From Sulfurovaceae bacterium (GTDB lineage Bacteria; Campylobacterota; Campylobacteria; Campylobacterales; Sulfurovaceae), in the NCBI GenBank assembly GCA_028715055.1, contig JAQTLE010000003.1:1-64000 (forward strand): a stretch of 64,000 bases of DNA, given 5' to 3'. The number at the start of each line of letters is the position of its first letter. Position 1 is the stretch's first letter. The notes under the pieces were generated by a model. The model was not told the origin of the DNA and ran no database searches. It saw nothing but the letters and a program-made list of their open reading frames with translations. Shown piece by piece: positions 1 through 8,296 of the stretch. The position numbers were made by a program, and so were the translations under genes.

Positions 1-63
1 AAAGATCATACACTCTCACTCTCTTAACTAACTCAGTTAAGGTCTCTGTGTTTGTGGACGCGT

Positions 64-92
64 ATTATAGCAGCAAAGGCTTTATAAGTCAA
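64..92 (-). promoter_or_regulatory. Strong sigma-70 promoter firing leftward out of the window
   Basis: Read on the minus strand, TTGACT and TATAAT are separated by exactly 17 bases. The transcript would begin near position 57 and leave the window to the left. Its first bases contain a short inverted repeat (CTTAACT, then AGTTAAG) and no start codon with a ribosome binding site. A consensus promoter with an untranslated structured leader suggests a stable-RNA operon such as rRNA. The RNA gene itself lies outside the window, so that part is inference. Confidence 0.6.
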
Positions 93-333
93 GGGTTTTT
101 TACGGAAAAGTGTAAAAAAGGTGAAAATTTTTTTACGGTACAGAACAATAAGCCAGGCAATTTAATAATATATATAATGTATACGATGATCATTAAATAA
201 AGACTGCCAAAAAATATTTAAAACTGATAGATTTTTTTGGCATATTTTTTTAATCTCATATTTATTTGTTTATCACTATACTTGCGATAGTTATACATAC
301 CGTATAACTTATATAATATTTAAGGATATTTAA

Positions 334-1017
334 ATGGCACTATACGATAGAAATTATCAATCAGCCTATTCAACACAAGTTATAAGTTCATCAGTCGGCT
401 TTATAAAGAAAACATATCAATTATTAGCAGGTAGTATGATAGCTGCTGCGGCCGGAGCATATGCTACAATGCCTTATGCAGAAGCAATTATGCAATATAG
501 ATGGTTTATATTTGGTTTTGAACTTTTTATGATCTTTTTTGGATTAGGAATGACACGCAACAAGCCTGTGCTTAATTTAGCCGCTCTTTTTGCATTTACA
601 TTTGCTACAGGTGTTTCGCTTGTTCCGATTTTGGCAATGCTTATTGGTGCTGGGCAAGGTGCGGTTATAGGAAACGCATTTTTGATGACTGCTGTGCTTT
701 TTGGGGCATTAAGTCTATTTGCAATCAATAGCAAGAGTGATTTCTCAAGCTGGGGCAAACCGCTATTTATCACTCTTATAGTTATTATAATAGCTTCGCT
801 TGTAAATATGTTTTTACTTCATAACCCGATAATGCATGTAGTAATCACTGCCGGGGTATTATTGCTTTTTGGCATATTTACTATCTATGATACACAAAAC
901 ATAGCTAATGGCGCATACGATTCTCCTGTTGATGCTGCTGTATCGTTGTATCTTGATTTTCTAAATATGTTTACTGCGATTTTACAGCTTCTTGGTATAT
1001 TTGGGAAAGATGAATAA
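334..1017 (+). CDS. Bax inhibitor-1/YccA family membrane protein
   Basis: The 227-residue protein has a short polar N-terminus and then about seven hydrophobic segments, the layout and length of the BI-1/YccA (TMBIM) family. It ends in a membrane-spanning stretch followed by the short tail GKDE. Bacterial members are inner-membrane proteins linked to calcium leak or to FtsH protease control; the role here is not visible. The start follows AAGGATATTTAA, and a TATAAT box lies about 20 bases upstream of that. The stop overlaps the start of the next gene, so the two are probably co-transcribed. The family call is firm, the function is not. Confidence 0.85.
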   Translation: MALYDRNYQSAYSTQVISSSVGFIKKTYQLLAGSMIAAAAGAYATMPYAEAIMQYRWFIFGFELFMIFFGLGMTRNKPVLNLAALFAFTFATGVSLVPILAMLIGAGQGAVIGNAFLMTAVLFGALSLFAINSKSDFSSWGKPLFITLIVIIIASLVNMFLLHNPIMHVVITAGVLLLFGIFTIYDTQNIANGAYDSPVDAAVSLYLDFLNMFTAILQLLGIFGKDE

Positions 1018-1423
1018 TAAAAACGATTTAAAAATTGTGCGTCTCATTGACGCCAATCTAAATCGTCTCAAAGAAGGTATCCGCGTCATCGAAGATATTG
1101 CAAGATATTACGATGACAATGGCTCTTTGGCTCTTAAACTAAAAAACCTCAGGCACCAATGCCAAATAGAAAACAAATATCTAGAACTTCTCTCTTCTCG
1201 CAATAGCGTTAATGATGTACTTCGTCCTAGCACAAAAAGCGAAATGAACCGCACAAGCATTGAAGATATTCTTATAGCCAACTATAAACGAGCACAAGAG
1301 TCTGCTAGAGTTCTAGAAGAAACCTCCAAAATCTGGAGCAGCGAGCTTGCCGAAAGATTTAAAAACATAAGATATGAATTATACGCTCTAGAAAAAGAGA
1401 ATTTATTAAAAAACAAAAGTTAA
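1010..1423 (+). CDS. thiD2: ThiD2-type hydroxymethylpyrimidine-phosphate kinase
   Basis: A 137-residue, almost all-helical soluble protein with the motifs LIDANLNRLKEGIRVIED near the N-terminus and ANYKRAQESARVLEE near residue 93. These match the ThiD2 domain, which in Aquifex-like ThiE proteins is fused to the N-terminus of the thiamin-phosphate synthase. ThiD2 phosphorylates HMP-P to HMP-PP for thiamin synthesis without the side activities of ThiD (established knowledge). Older annotations call such proteins thiamine-phosphate pyrophosphorylase, but the catalytic ThiE barrel is absent. The ATG at 1010 overlaps the end of the BI-1 gene; an in-frame TTG at 992 is less likely. The gene converges on bioC with a 4-base overlap. 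Confidence 0.75.
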   Translation: MNNKNDLKIVRLIDANLNRLKEGIRVIEDIARYYDDNGSLALKLKNLRHQCQIENKYLELLSSRNSVNDVLRPSTKSEMNRTSIEDILIANYKRAQESARVLEETSKIWSSELAERFKNIRYELYALEKENLLKNKS

Positions 1424-2145
1424 CAATCGGCCTTGATAAACAACACTTCAAACTCTAAATAATCCAATGGATATTCTAATATAAGTTTTTTGGTTTGCTT
1501 GTAGCTAAGTTTTTGCTCTCCTCCGCTAACTCCACTTTTTTTTATATAGTTAAATAATTCTTTTTTTGTATCAAAATAAAGCTTGTACCTGCATATATCA
1601 TACCTGGCCTCTTTGTAAAACTTATCAAAAACTTTTTTTATCTCTTCGGAGGGGTATATGGGAGAGGCTATTGATGCTGCTTCATGAAGAGTTTTAAATG
1701 TATTGCTTGTAAATATAGCCCCATAAAAACTGCTTCCTATATGTGCGAGCTTCGATATGGTCCAGTCCAAATCTCTACTCCATTGCAAGGCAGATGATGA
1801 AAGTACCAAATCAAATTTGTTGTTTAGATCTTCAAACCCCTCAGGCTTATTGAAATCAAAATATCGCTTCGTTACCCTTTGACCGTTAGGATGAAGCAAA
1901 AGCATTTGTTCTGAGGCGTCAAGAGCTTCAAATGCATCAAAGGATATCTCATTATTTATCAAGTGATTATATATTGCTCCCGTGCCACATCCGATATCTG
2001 CAATGCTTGTATAATGTTTTTGTTGCAACTTATGGATAAGTTGTTCGGCAACTTGGGCTTGTATCTGATTGTAACTGTTATAATCTTTTGAAAAGCGAGA
2101 AAACTCCCTAATTACGCTTGTATTGTGTTTTCTTGTTATATTCAT
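1420..2145 (-). CDS. bioC: Malonyl-ACP O-methyltransferase BioC
   Basis: A class I SAM-dependent methyltransferase of 241 residues. The SAM-binding glycine motif DIGCGTG is at residues 50-56, an acidic strand-2 region (FEALDAS) follows, and SSSALQW at 116-122 is the BioC-type post-IV motif. The N-terminal FSRFSKDYNSYNQIQ pattern is also typical. BioC methylates malonyl-ACP so that the fatty-acid machinery can build the pimeloyl chain of biotin. No other biotin gene is nearby, and in this phylum bio genes are often scattered. The gene is transcribed away from secG and overlaps the 3' end of thiD2 on the other strand. Confidence 0.85.
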   Translation of the reverse strand: MNITRKHNTSVIREFSRFSKDYNSYNQIQAQVAEQLIHKLQQKHYTSIADIGCGTGAIYNHLINNEISFDAFEALDASEQMLLLHPNGQRVTKRYFDFNKPEGFEDLNNKFDLVLSSSALQWSRDLDWTISKLAHIGSSFYGAIFTSNTFKTLHEAASIASPIYPSEEIKKVFDKFYKEARYDICRYKLYFDTKKELFNYIKKSGVSGGEQKLSYKQTKKLILEYPLDYLEFEVLFIKADC

Positions 2146-2228
2146 TGGCTATTTTCTTGGTTCATCTTGTTTTCAATATTTTTTTGATATAATCGCCAAA
2201 ATTATACCCAAACTTTGATTGGACAACC

Positions 2229-2552
2229 ATGGCATCTACATTATTTATATTGCAAATTATCTTGGCAATCGCGATTACTATATCGGTATTGCTACAAAAA
2301 AGCTCTAGCATAGGACTTGGGGCTTACAGCGGAAGCAATGAATCACTATTTGGAGCAAAAGGTCCTATGGGCTTTTTGGCAAAAGTAACATTCGTACTTG
2401 GTATTGCTTTCGTTATCAATACATTGGCACTATCTTACATATATACAAAAGAAAGCAATAGATCTGTGGCAGACACCATAGTGCCTAGCACGCCTGTTGT
2501 CCCAATGGGCGCTCCATCAGCTCCTGCGGCTCCTGCTGCGCCTGCAAAATAA
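2229..2552 (+). CDS. secG: Preprotein translocase subunit SecG
   Basis: 107 residues with two transmembrane helices (about 3-21 and 48-69) joined by a glycine/serine-rich loop containing GLGAYSGSNESLFGAKGP, the recognisable SecG loop. The C-terminus is an Ala/Pro-rich tail (APSAPAAPAAPAK), common in this phylum. SecG assists SecYE during protein export across the inner membrane. A TATAAT box at 2188-2193 is a plausible promoter. In many Campylobacterota secG is followed by frr and pyrE; here it stands alone, convergent to dinB. Confidence 0.92.
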   Translation: MASTLFILQIILAIAITISVLLQKSSSIGLGAYSGSNESLFGAKGPMGFLAKVTFVLGIAFVINTLALSYIYTKESNRSVADTIVPSTPVVPMGAPSAPAAPAAPAK

Positions 2553-2586
2553 TACAATCGAGTCTCGGATAGAAATAAAACTTTTA

Positions 2587-2613
2587 AAGCCATAACTTGA
2601 ATGTTTATGGCTT
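2587..2613. terminator. Hairpin between convergent secG and dinB
   Basis: AAGCCATAA at 2587-2595 pairs with TTATGGCTT at 2605-2613 across a 9-base loop. The hairpin overlaps the dinB stop codon and lies 35 bases after secG. Neither side has a strong T-run, so it is a weak intrinsic terminator candidate serving both genes. Confidence 0.45.
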
Positions 2614-3889
2614 AACAAATACTCTCACGTCCATAACGAATTGTATCTATTCCATATTTATCTCTTATTTTTAATAACCCCTTTGATAACAAAGATTGTT
2701 TTTTATCTTCTTGATAATCTAAAAGCGAAAATGTTTTTTGATTGCTATTATTTGTAAAGTTTGATGCGCTTATTCCTATATAATGTATCTTATAATTTTT
2801 GAAAATATCAAGTTCTTCAAAAATCTGTAAAGTCAAATCTATCATAAATCTCTCGTTAAATAGTCTATCTTGGGTAATAGATTGTGAGTTTTTCAATCCA
2901 TGTTCGTATCTGATTTTACAATAAAAGGTAGTAGGATTAAGTCCGAGCTTCATAATTGTATAACTTAGGTATCTTGCCAATATCATTACTCTTCTTTTGA
3001 TTTCGTTTCTATCATACACGGCTTTAAAATTTCTACTAATATTTATAGCTCTTCTATCGCTATGGGCAACTACGGGTTCATTATCTATGCCAGATATTCT
3101 TTTGTACAAATTTTGACCCATCTTGCCGTATCCATCCAGCAGTCTCGGTCTTTCTTTTAGCTCTCCTAATGTATTAATATAATAAGACTTTAATTTTTTA
3201 GACAATGCTTGACCAATGCCAGGGAACTCATCTATTCCGATAGGGTTTACAAAGTCATTTATATCCTTGTCATGCACTACCTTTACACCAAAAGGCTTAG
3301 CCTTATCTGTAATGAGCTTCGCTATCCATTTGGACTTACTGGCCCCTATTGTGATGGGCAGATCAAATCTATCCATTATTTCATCGCGTAAATTTGTTAT
3401 AAAATCAAATGTATCCTCTTGCTTTATCCATCCGCTTAGATCTCCAAAAAACTCATCTATAGAATACTGTTCAAGCATCGGGATTTTAAGCTCTAAAAAA
3501 CTTCTTAGTTTTTGTGACAACTCTTGATAGAATAGATGATCACTTGGTAATACTCTAAGCCCAGGACACATTATAAGCGCATCTTTTAGCGAAGTGCCTG
3601 TCTTGATGCCGTAAGGTTTTGTTTCATAGCTTTTTGCTATGACTATGCCGCGTATGATCCCGTCTTCATCTATAAACTCATCCTGCCATGTTCTATTCTG
3701 ATTATTTTCAAACTCAAATATACTATTAAATGCACCGGTATCGCCTAGCATTACCGCAGCTTTTTTGTAATTTGCAAATATTCTTTTATCACTGCCTTTT
3801 GCAACCACAACGGCTTTGCCTTTAAGATTATGATTTCTTGTGCGTTCTGCGGATACAAAATAGCAGTCCAAATCCAAATGTATCTTCAT
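2612..3889 (-). CDS. dinB: Y-family DNA polymerase (DNA polymerase IV-like)
   Basis: From the ATG at 3889 the protein has 425 residues. The palm begins at once with MKIHLDLDCYFVSAER (metal ligand D6 or D8, then SAER), and the second catalytic acidic pair lies in YSIDEFFGDL near residue 143. A helix-hairpin-helix segment (DEFPGIGQALSKKL) and a little-finger domain follow. Y-family polymerases copy damaged DNA without proofreading. The frame stays open to 4126, but that extension runs into ycaO on the other strand and lacks polymerase sequence. An insert of about 45 residues after the first motif (around DTGAFNSIFEFENN) appears usual for Campylobacterota members. Confidence 0.9.
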   Translation of the reverse strand: MKIHLDLDCYFVSAERTRNHNLKGKAVVVAKGSDKRIFANYKKAAVMLGDTGAFNSIFEFENNQNRTWQDEFIDEDGIIRGIVIAKSYETKPYGIKTGTSLKDALIMCPGLRVLPSDHLFYQELSQKLRSFLELKIPMLEQYSIDEFFGDLSGWIKQEDTFDFITNLRDEIMDRFDLPITIGASKSKWIAKLITDKAKPFGVKVVHDKDINDFVNPIGIDEFPGIGQALSKKLKSYYINTLGELKERPRLLDGYGKMGQNLYKRISGIDNEPVVAHSDRRAINISRNFKAVYDRNEIKRRVMILARYLSYTIMKLGLNPTTFYCKIRYEHGLKNSQSITQDRLFNERFMIDLTLQIFEELDIFKNYKIHYIGISASNFTNNSNQKTFSLLDYQEDKKQSLLSKGLLKIRDKYGIDTIRYGRESIC

Positions 3890-4017
3890 AATTATCCGTT
3901 TTTTGTATATTATATAGTGATATTTGGAAATGGTTTGGTTTCTTGTCAAAATGTCATATAGTGATTTGCAATTTTTGGCTATACTCTGATAATTAATATA
4001 AAAAGAGTAATTGATAT

Positions 4018-5649
4018 ATGAACCTTTTATCCAAAAATGCGCCGCTTGAAGAATCCATTGCAAAAATGAAAGCTGTTTTGGCTGATGTTGAATGCAAAAT
4101 GCTTTTTTCTGAAGAGAAACATCCATTGGAATACTGTTATTCTGTCAATATAGCTTCTACTGAAGCGCCAAGGCATATCTATTCGAACGGCAAGGGAATA
4201 CATTCCAAAGCATCCATGGCTAGTGCACTTGGTGAGTATATCGAGCGTCTGCAAACCAATAATTTCTTTATTGACTTTTATCTGCCTGGTCGAAAATACT
4301 ATCCTGATGAGATTGCATTTGACTTTGGCGGAGATTATTTGAACGATGAACTGTATCAAGTTTATAATCCCAACGGGGAACTAAGCGATGAAGATCTTGT
4401 TGATTACAATAGTGACTATGAAGATAAAATTGTTGCTTTGCCTTTTACTAAATACTCAACCAAAGAGCATATTTATTTACCACTCAATATCATAAGCAAT
4501 CTATATGCAAGCAATGGCATGGCTACAGGAAATACACCATTAGAAGCACAGGTACAAGCACTTAGTGAAATTTTTGAGCGCCATGCCAAAATAGAGATTA
4601 TTAAAAACGGTTATGCGCTTTCTGTATTTCCCGAAGAGATATTGCGTTCTTTTAAAAGAGTATATCATGATATTACCATGTTGCGTAAATCAGGATACAT
4701 TGTAGAAGTGCTTGATGCGTCGCTCGGAGGCAAATATCCCGTTACGGCTATTTCGCTTATCAATCCAAAGAATGCCACTTTATTTGTTTCATTTGGAGCA
4801 CATCCCATCCTTGAAGTATCACTTGAAAGAACCATGACTGAGCTTATGCAAGGACGGGGACTAGACAATCTTGATAGCTTTGAAACTCCTACATTTGATA
4901 TGAGTATCGTTTCTGACAATTTTAATCTTGAGTCGCACTTCATAGATTCCAACGGCAAGCTTGGATTTGGATTTTTGAGCACCAAAAAAAGTTTTGCTTA
5001 CGTCCCGTGGAGCTACTCCGGTAATAATTCTCAAAATGAGCTGGACTACTTAATTGATATTTTGAAATCCGCGAATAAAGAAATGTATATGAGAGAATAT
5101 AATTATCTTGGATTTTATTCTTGTCAAATTATTGTTCCTGGGATGTCTGAGGTCTACCCGATAGAAGATCTGGTTTATAACAATAAAAATGTAGGCAAAC
5201 AGATACGCAATATGATATTGCATTTTAAAGAATATGATCCAAATGATATACTTGATGAAATCGACCCTTTGGATGAATCACTCGATGTAGAAAACTACAT
5301 AGGCGTGATCTTTGAAAATAATTTTACTTTGGCACAATTTAAAGCACAAATATATCTATTATTGGGATACACAGAAAATGCACTTTCATTGCTTGAACTT
5401 GGCTCTGATCATTTGGGGCATATAGTCGCAGAATTGATAAGAATGAACGAAGGGGGTTTCTCTTTTGAAGAATACAAAGATGCATTATTTGCTATTTTTA
5501 CAGAAGAAAAAGTCAAAAAAGCGTTACGAATACTCGAAGGAAAAGATTTTCTCATAGATACTACACTTCATCAAGATTATCATAACGTATTAGCAATGTA
5601 CGATCGCGTAGATTTAAAAAAACAGCTGCATAAATCCGATATGTCTTGA
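4018..5649 (+). CDS. ycaO: YcaO-family protein, E. coli YcaO-like architecture
   Basis: 543 residues. The N-terminal two thirds form an ATP-binding YcaO domain, with acidic/ATP-site signatures ASALGEYIERLQ near 70-80 and ALSEIFERHAKIE near 180-190. The C-terminal third is helical and TPR-like, as in E. coli YcaO (586 aa) and not in azoline-peptide cyclodehydratases. E. coli YcaO is implicated, by an unclear mechanism, in RimO-dependent beta-methylthiolation of ribosomal protein S12. No precursor peptide, E1-like protein or dehydrogenase lies beside it, so a RiPP cluster is unlikely. The start is at 4018 in the dinB divergent region; no neighbour follows for over 400 bases. Confidence 0.85.
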   Translation: MNLLSKNAPLEESIAKMKAVLADVECKMLFSEEKHPLEYCYSVNIASTEAPRHIYSNGKGIHSKASMASALGEYIERLQTNNFFIDFYLPGRKYYPDEIAFDFGGDYLNDELYQVYNPNGELSDEDLVDYNSDYEDKIVALPFTKYSTKEHIYLPLNIISNLYASNGMATGNTPLEAQVQALSEIFERHAKIEIIKNGYALSVFPEEILRSFKRVYHDITMLRKSGYIVEVLDASLGGKYPVTAISLINPKNATLFVSFGAHPILEVSLERTMTELMQGRGLDNLDSFETPTFDMSIVSDNFNLESHFIDSNGKLGFGFLSTKKSFAYVPWSYSGNNSQNELDYLIDILKSANKEMYMREYNYLGFYSCQIIVPGMSEVYPIEDLVYNNKNVGKQIRNMILHFKEYDPNDILDEIDPLDESLDVENYIGVIFENNFTLAQFKAQIYLLLGYTENALSLLELGSDHLGHIVAELIRMNEGGFSFEEYKDALFAIFTEEKVKKALRILEGKDFLIDTTLHQDYHNVLAMYDRVDLKKQLHKSDMS

Positions 5650-5761
5650 TGTTTTATACATCTTAAGCCATATTGCAAGGTAATAGGATTTATTGAAAAA
5701 TTTTAGAAAGCAATTTAAATATATTGTTTTGGAGTGACAAAGAGACCAGTAAAAAACCTAT

Positions 5762-5893
5762 CTATACACCTATATCTTGATATCTGGATAGTTCGATAAA
5801 ATCTATATCTACCATTTTATCTACCACTAACTATTTTTTAGAGAACAATTTATCTATTTCATTAATATCAAATACCGTTATTCTGTCGCTCAT
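5762..5893 (-). pseudogene. Small reading frame interrupted by one in-frame TAG
   Basis: From an ATG at 5893 the minus strand reads MSDRITVFDINEIDKLFSKK, then TAG at 5831-5833, then continues in the same frame through MVDIDFIELSRYQDIGV to a second TAG at 5762-5764. The two halves have similar soluble, acidic composition. It may be a decayed small gene or two unrelated chance ORFs. The ribosome binding site is weak. I do not recognise a family. It lies 17 bases downstream of the hydrophobic micro-ORF at 5911-6021. Confidence 0.25.
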
Positions 5894-5910
5894 TTTTATT
5901 AGTTGGCAAG

Positions 5911-6021
5911 CTAAAACATAATAGATCCTGCAAGCAACAACGCCATTACCAAGAGCATTTCTGGATGAATCACAAAAACATACAACAAAACCGCATAAAA
6001 CAAGATTTCTAAAAAAAGCAT
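5911..6021 (-). CDS. Putative 36-residue hydrophobic membrane micro-protein
   Basis: An ATG at 6021 is preceded on the minus strand by AAAGGTG with a 5-base gap, a good Shine-Dalgarno site. The 36-residue product begins MLFLEILFYAVLLYVFVIH and has two hydrophobic stretches broken by HPEM, so it would form a hairpin or one long helix in the inner membrane. It contains one His, three Glu and no other charged residue. The ribosome binding site and non-random composition argue for translation. I recognise no family, and CydX/CcoQ-like small oxidase subunits do not match. It sits in an otherwise gene-poor stretch. Confidence 0.45.
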   Translation of the reverse strand: MLFLEILFYAVLLYVFVIHPEMLLVMALLLAGSIMF

Positions 6022-6134
6022 TTTAACACCTTTGTATCTATAATGTGTCTAAGATTTTTTTGATGAATCGCAATAAAAAAATTATAACTCAAGTTGATTA
6101 TTAAAAAGCTTTAAAAACACTTTTTTGGAGATTA

Positions 6135-6275
6135 ATGGATACTAAGGGCTTTATTGGTGTGAATAGCTTTTATCATAGCCAAAGGTACTTCCAGGCAATA
6201 AATAGCAAATGTGGTGGACAAGCTCCCGAAAACTCAAGATTTTTCACTTCAAAAAACAATTTTAGCTTAGGTTAA
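6135..6275 (+). CDS. Putative 46-residue small protein of unknown function
   Basis: An ATG at 6135 has GGAG four bases upstream and an open frame of 46 codons. The product is soluble and rich in Phe, Ser and Asn (for example FYHSQRYFQAINSK), with a single Cys. No transmembrane or signal sequence is visible and I do not recognise it. The rest of the gap from 5650 to the first tRNA at 6379 is AT-rich, with two imperfect TTGTATTRAATTG repeats near 6277 and 6351, and shows nothing else I can support. Confidence 0.35.
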   Translation: MDTKGFIGVNSFYHSQRYFQAINSKCGGQAPENSRFFTSKNNFSLG

Positions 6276-6378
6276 ATTGTATTAAATTGAATTAGACTAA
6301 CAATAGGGTTTAATGCTCGTATTTAAGGGGTGTTTTGATGATTTTTTAGATTGTATTGAATTGTATAAAAGTAGTTGG

Positions 6379-6465
6379 TGGTGCGGATAAAGAGACTCGA
6401 ACTCCCATGCCTCGCGGCACCAGATCCTAAGTCTGGCGTGTCTACCAATTTCACCATATCCGCAC
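6379..6465 (-). tRNA. tRNA-Leu (anticodon TAG)
   Basis: The minus strand folds into an 87-base class II tRNA with a long variable arm. The anticodon stem is CCAGA/TCTGG around the loop CTTAGGA, giving anticodon TAG. The T-arm has GTTCGAG, and the 3' CCA is encoded. It is the last of five tRNAs in the leftward cluster. Confidence 0.95.
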
Positions 6466-6545
6466 AAAGTAGAGTGTAATCATATCGATTTTCTTTGAAA
6501 AAATCCTTAATGATTCTGCTATTTGATAATTAAAAATCAAACAGG

Positions 6546-6622
6546 TGGTACGCCCGTCAGGATTCGAACCTGAGACCGCTCGCTTAGAAGGCGAGTGCTC
6601 TATCCAGCTGAGCTACAAGCGC
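6546..6622 (-). tRNA. tRNA-Arg (anticodon TCT)
   Basis: A 77-base cloverleaf on the minus strand. The anticodon stem CTCGC/GCGAG encloses the loop CTTCTAA, giving TCT, which reads AGA/AGG. The T-loop is GTTCGAATC and CCA is encoded. Confidence 0.95.
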
Positions 6623-6637
6623 GTATTTTTTCGCTAG

Positions 6638-6713
6638 TGGTACGCCAGAGAGGACTCGAACCTCTAACCCTCAGATCCGAAGTCTGATGCTCTATCCATT
6701 GAGCCACTAGCGC
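6638..6713 (-). tRNA. tRNA-Arg (anticodon TCG)
   Basis: A 76-base cloverleaf on the minus strand. The anticodon stem TCAGA/TCTGA surrounds the loop CTTCGGA, giving TCG. An unmodified T at position 34, rather than the more usual ACG, is the notable point. CCA is encoded. It lies 15 bases from the tRNA-Arg(TCT) gene. Confidence 0.94.
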
Positions 6714-6731
6714 TCTTGTTTTTCTATGTTA

Positions 6732-6808
6732 TGGGGTGGGCGACGGGGCTCGAACCCGCGACACCTTGTGCCACAAACAAGTGCTCTACCGACTGAACTA
6801 CGCCCACC
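6732..6808 (-). tRNA. tRNA-His (anticodon GTG)
   Basis: A 77-base cloverleaf on the minus strand. The anticodon loop TTGTGGC gives GTG. The extra 5' G (position -1) opposite discriminator C73, followed by CCA, is the identity mark of tRNA-His and fixes the ends. Confidence 0.95.
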
Positions 6809-6845
6809 ATATATATTATAAAAACTTTTTAACTTTCTTTCTTTA

Positions 6846-6922
6846 TGGTCGGAGTGAAAGGACTCGAACCTTCGACCCCCTGGTCCCAAACCAGGTGCGC
6901 TACCAGACTGCGCTACACTCCG
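6846..6922 (-). tRNA. tRNA-Pro (anticodon TGG)
   Basis: A 77-base cloverleaf on the minus strand. The anticodon stem CCTGG/CCAGG surrounds the loop TTTGGGA, giving TGG. CCA is encoded. It is the first gene of the leftward Pro-His-Arg-Arg-Leu cluster. Confidence 0.95.
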
Positions 6923-7010
6923 TTAAAAAGAGTGACATTATAGTCAAAAACTTTCTTTTTGTCAATAGTAAAAGGGCTTAAAAGAGCAAAATATTGTAAA
7001 GTTGATAATA

Positions 7011-8006
7011 TTATACCAACTCTACGCCTCTTATTCCTCTGGCAATTTTGCCAATAACATATCCATCCGTAGTACTTGTAATGGCATCGACATCATTTTC
7101 GTCTACAACCCATATCATGCCCACTCCCATATTGAATGTTCGGAACATCTCTTCTTCTGCAATATAATGGCTCATAAAATCAAATATAGGCAGTACTTGG
7201 ATAGCATCTTTTTGTACGATCGCTCCTATGCCCTTTGGTAATACTCTAGGCAGATTTTCTATGATCCCACCGCCTGTTATATGAGCAAGTGCTTTTATGC
7301 GGCTTTTGTGTGTTTTAAAAAGATCTACATAGATACGAGTTGGCGTAAGCAACGTTTCTATAAGCGGCTTGCCTCCAAAAGTAGTATCCATATTCATACC
7401 TAAAGTATCGAAAAATAATTTTCTTACCAATGAATAACCATTTGAGTGTACTCCAGAGCTTGGCATAGCTATAAGGACCTGACCATCTTTGACGTTGCTA
7501 ACAGTGTCCATCTCGCTTCGTTCTGCAATACCTACGGCGAATCCGGCCAAATCAAAATCGTCATTACCATACATACCCGGCATCTCAGCGGTCTCACCGC
7601 CAATTAATGCACACCCGGCTTCTCTACATCCGGCTGCAATTCCTGATACTACGCTTTTAGCATCTTCTGGTATCAATTTACCAGTAGCATAATAATCCAA
7701 AAAGAACATAGGTATGCCGAAATTACATATCAAATCATTTACGCACATAGCTACCAAATCGATTCCAACCGTGTCAAGCTTGCCGCTCTCGATAGCAAGT
7801 TTGAGCTTTGTTCCTACTCCATCTGTAGCAGAAAGGATCACGGGTTCTTTGTATCCTGAAGGTAAAGCATATGCGCCTGCAAATGATCCTATGCCTCCTA
7901 TGACATTTGAGTCAAAAGTTGATTTTACATCACTTTTGATAGCCTCAACAAAGGCATTGCCAGCATCAATATCAACTCCGGCATCTTTATAAGAAATACT
8001 TGCCAT
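7011..8006 (-). CDS. purM: Phosphoribosylformylglycinamidine cyclo-ligase (AIR synthetase)
   Basis: 331 residues, the usual PurM length. It opens with ISYKDAGVDIDAGN, has the ATP-binding segment SATDGVGTKLKLA near 60, the core VAMCVNDLICNFGIPMFFLDY near 87-105, and GGETAEMPGMY near 140. PurM closes formylglycinamidine ribonucleotide to aminoimidazole ribonucleotide, the fifth step of purine synthesis, in the cytoplasm. No other pur gene is adjacent, as is usual for the scattered purine genes of this phylum. Confidence 0.95.
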   Translation of the reverse strand: MASISYKDAGVDIDAGNAFVEAIKSDVKSTFDSNVIGGIGSFAGAYALPSGYKEPVILSATDGVGTKLKLAIESGKLDTVGIDLVAMCVNDLICNFGIPMFFLDYYATGKLIPEDAKSVVSGIAAGCREAGCALIGGETAEMPGMYGNDDFDLAGFAVGIAERSEMDTVSNVKDGQVLIAMPSSGVHSNGYSLVRKLFFDTLGMNMDTTFGGKPLIETLLTPTRIYVDLFKTHKSRIKALAHITGGGIIENLPRVLPKGIGAIVQKDAIQVLPIFDFMSHYIAEEEMFRTFNMGVGMIWVVDENDVDAITSTTDGYVIGKIARGIRGVELV

Positions 8007-8024
8007 TAAATCCCCTTTAAAAAG

Positions 8025-8234
8025 CTATGCTTTTTTATCAAAACCACATGGTGGAAAAATCTTTTTGAGCACTGAAAGCGACAAACAAAAATCAGTCAGT
8101 GCCCACACTATAAATATTATCATCAAGACAAATTGAACTAAAAAAGCGATCTTTATATCCCCGGCTGCAGCCATTCCCATAACAAAACCGAGAATAATTG
8201 CTATTACTAATCTATGCACTCTCTCTGCACACAT
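8025..8234 (-). CDS. Small two-helix membrane protein, DUF2892-like
   Basis: 69 residues with two transmembrane helices (about 8-24 and 29-50), then FCLSLSVLKKIFPPCGFDKKA. The pattern of a short N-terminus, paired helices and a C-terminal Cys-containing segment resembles the DUF2892 domain found alone or next to rhodanese domains. It ends 18 bases before purM and lies about 60 bases downstream of typA, so it may be read with either. No enzymatic motif is present. Function unknown. Confidence 0.6.
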   Translation of the reverse strand: MCAERVHRLVIAIILGFVMGMAAAGDIKIAFLVQFVLMIIFIVWALTDFCLSLSVLKKIFPPCGFDKKA

Positions 8235-8296
8235 TTTATTTCCTTTGTCCTAAATTTTCTGAATTATACTAAAATATTGCTCGCATAAACAAAGGT

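Noticed and set aside
3890-4126. N-terminal extension of 79 residues in the dinB frame
   Set aside because: It overlaps ycaO on the other strand, contains no polymerase sequence, and the conserved MKIHLDLDCYF start is at 3889.
4018-5649. YcaO as a RiPP cyclodehydratase
   Set aside because: No precursor peptide, E1-like partner or dehydrogenase nearby, and the C-terminal half matches the E. coli housekeeping type.
6707-6981. ORFs on both strands within the tRNA genes
   Set aside because: They overlap tRNA-His and tRNA-Pro and merely translate tRNA sequence.
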